Assembly: GCA_905233295.1 (NCBI GenBank)
Contig: CAJODX010000050.1
Location: 1-9,647 of the forward strand
Reading direction: 5' to 3'
DNA from: an uncultured Synergistales bacterium
GTDB taxonomy: Bacteria > Synergistota > Synergistia > Synergistales > Aminobacteriaceae
Length of the DNA: 9,647 nucleotides
Every line of letters starts with the position of its first letter. Position 1 is the first letter of the stretch. This document shows, one piece after another, positions 6,142 through 9,647 of the stretch. The notes below the pieces were generated by a model. That model was given only the letters and a program-made list of their open reading frames with translations, was not told where the DNA came from and made no database searches. The position numbers and the translations under genes are program-made.

Positions 6142-6987
6142 ATGATGAAAAAAATTTTTGTTCTATCACTCGCAGTTTCTTTATTCGCTGCTTCAACGGC
6201 ATTCGCTGAACCTGTCAAACATGCTCAATGCTACACGGCTGACGAACTCACAACTCTTGACAAAGAAAATGTTGCAGGCGGCAAAGGAACTCTTCACGGC
6301 GAATTTGCTTTCACTCGCGACAACGCTCTTGATGATGACGCAATAAAAGAAATCGGATTTATGACACTAAAACACGGAGATTTTATCGGAACGCACGAAC
6401 ACGCCGACAACGAAGACGCATATTTAATCCTCAAAGGCACGGGAATTTTCACGGACGGTCTCGGCAACGCATGGATAGTAAAGCCCGGCGATATGACGAT
6501 AGCAAGACCCGGACAGGCTCACGGACTCGCGAATCTTTACAAAGACGATTTAGTATTCTTGGATATTATCGCGAAAAATTCAGGCTCTGACCTCGAAGAA
6601 ATCAAAGCCAATCAGACACCTCAGCTTTTCCCTGCCGAAAAACTTTTCGATAAAAATGTTGAACACGCCGGCGGCACAGGCGAGGGAACTCTGTACGGAA
6701 AATTCGCTTTCAGACGCGAACAGGCTACCGACAATCAGGCGATTAAAGAGATCGGCTTAATGACACTCAAGCCCGGCGACAGCATCGGACTTCACAAACA
6801 CGCTGACAACGAAGACACCTACATCATAATTTCGGGTGAAGGTCTTTTTACCGACAGCAACGGCAATGAATATATCGTCGGTCCTCAGTCTGTAACTATT
6901 GCGGTTGCAGGCGAGTCGCACGCTCTTAAGAACACGGGCAAAGAAGATTTAATTTTCATTGACTTAATCGCAAAAAATCATAAATAA
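6142..6987 (+). CDS. Exported two-domain cupin protein
   Basis: This 281-residue protein starts with a clear Sec signal peptide (MMKKIFVLSLAVSLFAASTA then FA, probable signal peptidase I cleavage after AFA at residue 22), so it acts outside the cytoplasm. The mature part is two tandem cupin barrels that look about half identical by eye, at residues 46-146 and 176-279. Each keeps the full metal-binding set: His85, His87, Glu91 and His127 in the first, His218, His220, Glu224 and His260 in the second. Both share the unusual string HADNED. The substrate and metal are unknown; sugar-phosphate isomerase, dioxygenase or binding-protein roles are all possible. The ATG at 6142 is preferred over a longer frame opening at 6073 because AAAGGGGG (6127-6134) and the signal peptide point to it. 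It is divergent from gatCAB and 35 bases before truA, with no terminator seen between. Confidence 0.87.
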   Translation: MMKKIFVLSLAVSLFAASTAFAEPVKHAQCYTADELTTLDKENVAGGKGTLHGEFAFTRDNALDDDAIKEIGFMTLKHGDFIGTHEHADNEDAYLILKGTGIFTDGLGNAWIVKPGDMTIARPGQAHGLANLYKDDLVFLDIIAKNSGSDLEEIKANQTPQLFPAEKLFDKNVEHAGGTGEGTLYGKFAFRREQATDNQAIKEIGLMTLKPGDSIGLHKHADNEDTYIIISGEGLFTDSNGNEYIVGPQSVTIAVAGESHALKNTGKEDLIFIDLIAKNHK

Positions 6988-7022
6988 AATTTTTTTCGTT
7001 TCCTAACTCCTCGTTATAAAAA

Positions 7023-7772
7023 ATGAATTACGCAGCGAAAATTTCATATATCGGCAAAAATTATTCGGGCTGGCAGATTCAGCCGGACGCTGTGAGCATT
7101 CAGGAAATCATCGAAAATGTTCTTGCAAAAATTGCCGGACATGAAATCCGAATCACTGGCGCAGGACGGACGGACAAAGGCGTAAATGCATGGGGGCAGA
7201 CAGCGTCTTTTAAAATGGAAAAAATTTTTGAGCCTAACAAACTGCGTCTTGCGATTAATTTTTATCTTCCCGAAGACATAAGAATCATAAAAATTTTTAC
7301 CGTTCCCGAAGATTTCAGCGCACGTTACAGCGCATTGACCCGAGAATATAAATATTTTATCTGGCACGGCGCGGTATGTCCTCCGATGTTGAATAATTTT
7401 GTCTGGTGGCGCAAAGGTCAACCTTGGGATATGGAACTCGCAAAACGGGCGTGTGAATTAATCGAAGGGCGGCACAATTTCAAAGCGTTTTGCCGTGCAG
7501 GCGAATGTCCGGACAATCCTTTCAGAACGATTGAAAAATTAAAAATCAGAAACCGTGGAAAACTTTCAGTCATAAGCGTAAAAGCTCCGTCATTTTTGAC
7601 TAACATGGTGAGAATCATAACGGGCAATATAAATTCAGTCGCGTTGAAAAAAAAATCTCTTGAATGGCTCGAAGATTTATTAAACGGCGGTGAACGTACA
7701 GAATCCGCAATGACAGTTCCGGCTTGCGGCTTATGGTTCTGGAGAGTTAATTACGGGGAAAATATATTTTAA
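7023..7772 (+). CDS. truA: tRNA pseudouridine synthase A
   Basis: TruA converts uridines at positions 38-40 of the tRNA anticodon arm to pseudouridine. The 249-residue protein is slightly short but complete for the family. The catalytic Asp51 lies in the signature GAGRTDKGVNAWGQ (47-60). Other family segments are YSGWQIQ (14-20), YSALTREYKYFIW in the middle, ELIEGRHNFKAF, and FLTNMVRIITGN near the C-terminal part, followed by a Trp-rich end (ACGLWFWRVNY). No ribosome binding site is visible before the ATG; the upstream bases are nearly all A/T. It follows the cupin gene by 35 bases with no clear terminator or promoter between, so it is probably co-transcribed with it. Confidence 0.95.
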   Translation: MNYAAKISYIGKNYSGWQIQPDAVSIQEIIENVLAKIAGHEIRITGAGRTDKGVNAWGQTASFKMEKIFEPNKLRLAINFYLPEDIRIIKIFTVPEDFSARYSALTREYKYFIWHGAVCPPMLNNFVWWRKGQPWDMELAKRACELIEGRHNFKAFCRAGECPDNPFRTIEKLKIRNRGKLSVISVKAPSFLTNMVRIITGNINSVALKKKSLEWLEDLLNGGERTESAMTVPACGLWFWRVNYGENIF

Positions 7773-7820
7773 ATTTAAAAAAGACCCGCCGTGCATTCGC
7801 TGAATATTTTCGCTTTTGTG

Positions 7821-7826
7821 TATAAT
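7821..7826 (+). promoter_or_regulatory. -10 box upstream of the carboxyltransferase gene
   Basis: TATAAT preceded by TTTTGTG lies about 50 bases before the ATG at 7877, in the 104-base gap after truA. No convincing -35 is present. A strong ribosome binding site, AGGAGGA, follows at 7860-7866. Confidence 0.55.
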
Positions 7827-7876
7827 TAAGCTTAAAAATTTAAATCAAAAAATTTTCACAGGAGGAATAATTTTTT

Positions 7877-9265
7877 ATGCCAAAGGTACGTATAACAGAA
7901 ACCGGGCTTCGTGATGCTCATCAGTCGCTGATCGCAACAAGAATGAGAACAGAAGATATGCTCCCTGTCATTGAATATATGGACAACGCAGGATACTGGG
8001 CACTTGAAATGTGGGGAGGCGCGACTTTCGACTCTGCTATGAGATTTCTTGACGAAGATCCCTGGGAAAGGCTCAGGCTGATTCGTGCAAGAGTCAAAAA
8101 GGCAAAGCTTCAAATGCTTCTTCGCGGTCAGAATCTTGTCGGTTATCGTCATTATGCTGATGACGTTGTCCGCGAGTTCGTCAAAAAAGCTGTCGGAAAC
8201 GGAATTGATATTGTAAGATGTTTTGATGCCCTCAACGATTTAAGAAACGTTGAAGTCGCTGCTGACCAGATTAAAAAGGAAGGCGCACACCTTCAGCTCT
8301 GCATGAGCTACACACTCTCGCCTGTTCATACGCTTGATACGTTCGCGAGCATGGCAAAACAGATGCAGGAAATGGGAGCCGACTCTATCGCCATTAAAGA
8401 TATGGCGGGATTAATCGGACCTATGGACTGTGCAAAACTCGTCAAGGCAATAAAAGAAAAAGTCGATATTCCAATCGAACTTCACAGCCATTACACAACA
8501 GGACTTGCGAGCATGGCTTATCTTTCGGGTATTGAAGCCGGCGCTGAAATCGTTGACACTGCAATTTCACCTTTCGCACTCGGAACGAGCCAGCCGCCCA
8601 CAGAGTCATTAGTCGCAGCTCTTGCGGGTTCAGAATATGACACGGGAATCAAGATCGATGATCTTCTTCCGATCTGTCTGCATTTCAAGAAACTCCGCGA
8701 AAAATACAAAGATTTGCTGCCTGAAATCGCAGGAGTTGACATTAACATTCTCCGTTATCAGATCCCCGGCGGAATGTATTCAAACATGGTCAACCAGCTG
8801 AAGGAAATGAACGCTATCGACAAACTCGAAGATGTTCTCAACGAAGTTCCCGTTGTCCGAAAGGCTATGGGCTATCCTCCGCTTGTTACTCCTTCAAGCC
8901 AGATGGTCGGAACTCAGGCTACTGTGAACGTTCTTAGAGGACGCTGGAAGAGTTTCCCGAAAGAAATCCGCCAGTATTTCCTTGGCTATTACGGTCAGCC
9001 GCCAGCACCCGTTGACCCCGAAGTCCAGAAACTTGCAATCGGAGACGAAGAGCCTATCACGTGCAGACCCGGCGAAAAGATTGCTCCCGAAATGGAAAAA
9101 GCACGCGAGGACTGCAAGCCTTGGGCAACAGAACCCGAAGATGCGCTCACGTGGATAATGTTCCCGCAGGTTGCAAAAGACTTTTTGCCGAAAAAATACG
9201 CACGCGCTCACAGCAGAGATGTAGGTCTTCAGGCACAGGCAGCACCGGAGGCATATCCGGCGTAA
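7877..9265 (+). CDS. Biotin-dependent carboxyltransferase subunit (pyruvate carboxylase B / oxaloacetate decarboxylase alpha type)
   Basis: The enzyme core moves a carboxyl group between carboxybiotin and pyruvate/oxaloacetate. The N-terminal TIM barrel shows ETGLRDAHQS with metal ligand Asp13, EMWGGATFDSAMRFL at 44-58, Lys174 (AIKDMAG), expected to be carboxylated and metal-bridging, and the metal-binding pair His203/His205 in ELHSHYTTGL. The second half (PGGMYSNMVNQL, then GTQATVNVL) is the conserved carboxyltransferase C-terminal region. It has 462 residues and ends GLQAQAAPEAYPA, with no biotin-attachment domain and no Met-Lys-Met motif; OadA and PycB proteins with a fused biotin domain are well over 100 residues longer. 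It therefore resembles stand-alone subunits such as the transcarboxylase 5S subunit, and needs a separate biotin carrier not seen here. Whether it works in oxaloacetate decarboxylase, pyruvate carboxylase or transcarboxylase cannot be decided. phoH follows after 18 bases. Confidence 0.9.
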   Translation: MPKVRITETGLRDAHQSLIATRMRTEDMLPVIEYMDNAGYWALEMWGGATFDSAMRFLDEDPWERLRLIRARVKKAKLQMLLRGQNLVGYRHYADDVVREFVKKAVGNGIDIVRCFDALNDLRNVEVAADQIKKEGAHLQLCMSYTLSPVHTLDTFASMAKQMQEMGADSIAIKDMAGLIGPMDCAKLVKAIKEKVDIPIELHSHYTTGLASMAYLSGIEAGAEIVDTAISPFALGTSQPPTESLVAALAGSEYDTGIKIDDLLPICLHFKKLREKYKDLLPEIAGVDINILRYQIPGGMYSNMVNQLKEMNAIDKLEDVLNEVPVVRKAMGYPPLVTPSSQMVGTQATVNVLRGRWKSFPKEIRQYFLGYYGQPPAPVDPEVQKLAIGDEEPITCRPGEKIAPEMEKAREDCKPWATEPEDALTWIMFPQVAKDFLPKKYARAHSRDVGLQAQAAPEAYPA

Positions 9266-9283
9266 AATTTTAAAATTAAAATT

Positions 9284-9647
9284 ATGGAAGTACCTTTATC
9301 TGGGGACGGGTTCGTTCTTGCAAGACTTTCAGGGCAGAACGATGAAAATTTCAAAGCTATTGAAGCCCGTTATCCCGTTTCACTTTCGATTAAAGACGGG
9401 GCCGTTAAAATCAGCGGTCCCGATTCTGAACCTGTCCGCATAGCAGGGCATTTAATCCGCGAACTTTTATCCGTTGCTGAAAAAGGGCACGAAATTCATA
9501 CAGCCGATGTCAGAGCCGCAATGGATGCTCTTGCTGAAGGGCGGGAACTGAAACTCAGCGAGTTATATTCTGAAATCATCTGCACGACTGCACGCGGAAA
9601 ACCCATTAGGGCAAAAACACCCGGACAGCGTGCTTATATAAAAGCCA
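9284..9647 (+). CDS. phoH: PhoH-family ATPase, N-terminal part (cut by window edge)
   Basis: The first 121 codons match the start of PhoH-like (YbeZ type) proteins, cytoplasmic ATPases linked to RNA and ribosome metabolism and often encoded near ybeY. It opens MEVPLSGDGFVLARLSGQND, continues with the KH-like region (KAIEARYPVSLSIKDGAVKI), a helical segment (VRAAMDALAEGRELKLSELY), and the conserved TARGKPIRAKTPGQRAYIKA that leads into the ATPase domain. The Walker A motif lies beyond the right edge. The ATG is 18 bases after the carboxyltransferase stop; no ribosome binding site is seen in the A/T-only gap, so expression may depend on transcription and translation from the gene before it. Confidence 0.88.
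   Translation, partial: MEVPLSGDGFVLARLSGQNDENFKAIEARYPVSLSIKDGAVKISGPDSEPVRIAGHLIRELLSVAEKGHEIHTADVRAAMDALAEGRELKLSELYSEIICTTARGKPIRAKTPGQRAYIKA

Noticed and set aside
8894..9211. Minus-strand and other-frame open readings inside the carboxyltransferase, gatB, gatA, ahcY and truA genes
   Set aside because: They lie wholly within well-recognised genes and show no family resemblance or start signals.
1..9647. CRISPR array, insertion sequence, phage or toxin-antitoxin module
   Set aside because: No spaced direct repeats, transposase, integrase or terminal repeats were seen; the gene content is housekeeping.

Overview
The window looks like ordinary chromosomal DNA from an anaerobic, AT-rich bacterium, with A/T-tract-filled spacers between more GC-balanced genes. 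The gene set fits a Synergistota-like or other anaerobic lineage: gatC-gatA-gatB in an operon, a short S-adenosylhomocysteine hydrolase, a carboxyltransferase subunit without its own biotin domain, and a phoH start. This placement is an inference from gene content and protein flavour, not a measured result.

Layout. At the left edge (1-333) a minus-strand gene of unknown function runs off the window. It contains a run of nine G inside its coding frame, and its best ribosome binding site points to a start codon in the wrong frame. An AT-rich spacer (334-743) follows. It holds a possible minus-strand promoter, a tiny open frame and a perfect 10-bp inverted repeat. A minus-strand tRNA-Leu(CAG) with encoded CCA sits at 744-830 with its own promoter and terminator. 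From 999 to 2243 ahcY (S-adenosylhomocysteine hydrolase) reads rightward. It is separated by a two-way terminator from a convergent PaaI-like hotdog thioesterase (2320-2733). Upstream of that lies the leftward gatC-gatA-gatB operon (6018-2802), which encodes the tRNA-dependent amidotransferase and ends in its own hairpin terminator. Back-to-back promoters at about 6064-6099 separate gatCAB from a rightward gene for an exported two-domain cupin (6142-6987). It is followed by truA (7023-7772), a promoter, a carboxyltransferase subunit gene (7877-9265) and the first 121 codons of phoH, cut by the right edge.

How the genes work together. Several serve tRNA and translation: tRNA-Leu, GatCAB (Gln-tRNA and Asn-tRNA formation by transamidation) and TruA (pseudouridine in the anticodon arm). 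AhcY supports the methyl cycle, the carboxyltransferase supports oxaloacetate/pyruvate chemistry, and the cupin and hotdog proteins have unknown substrates. Most of the window is housekeeping. I do not see a clear new multi-gene system. The stretch most worth a second look is 1-625: an unrecognised gene with a G9 tract and conflicting start signals, behind a long leader with a small open frame and a hairpin.
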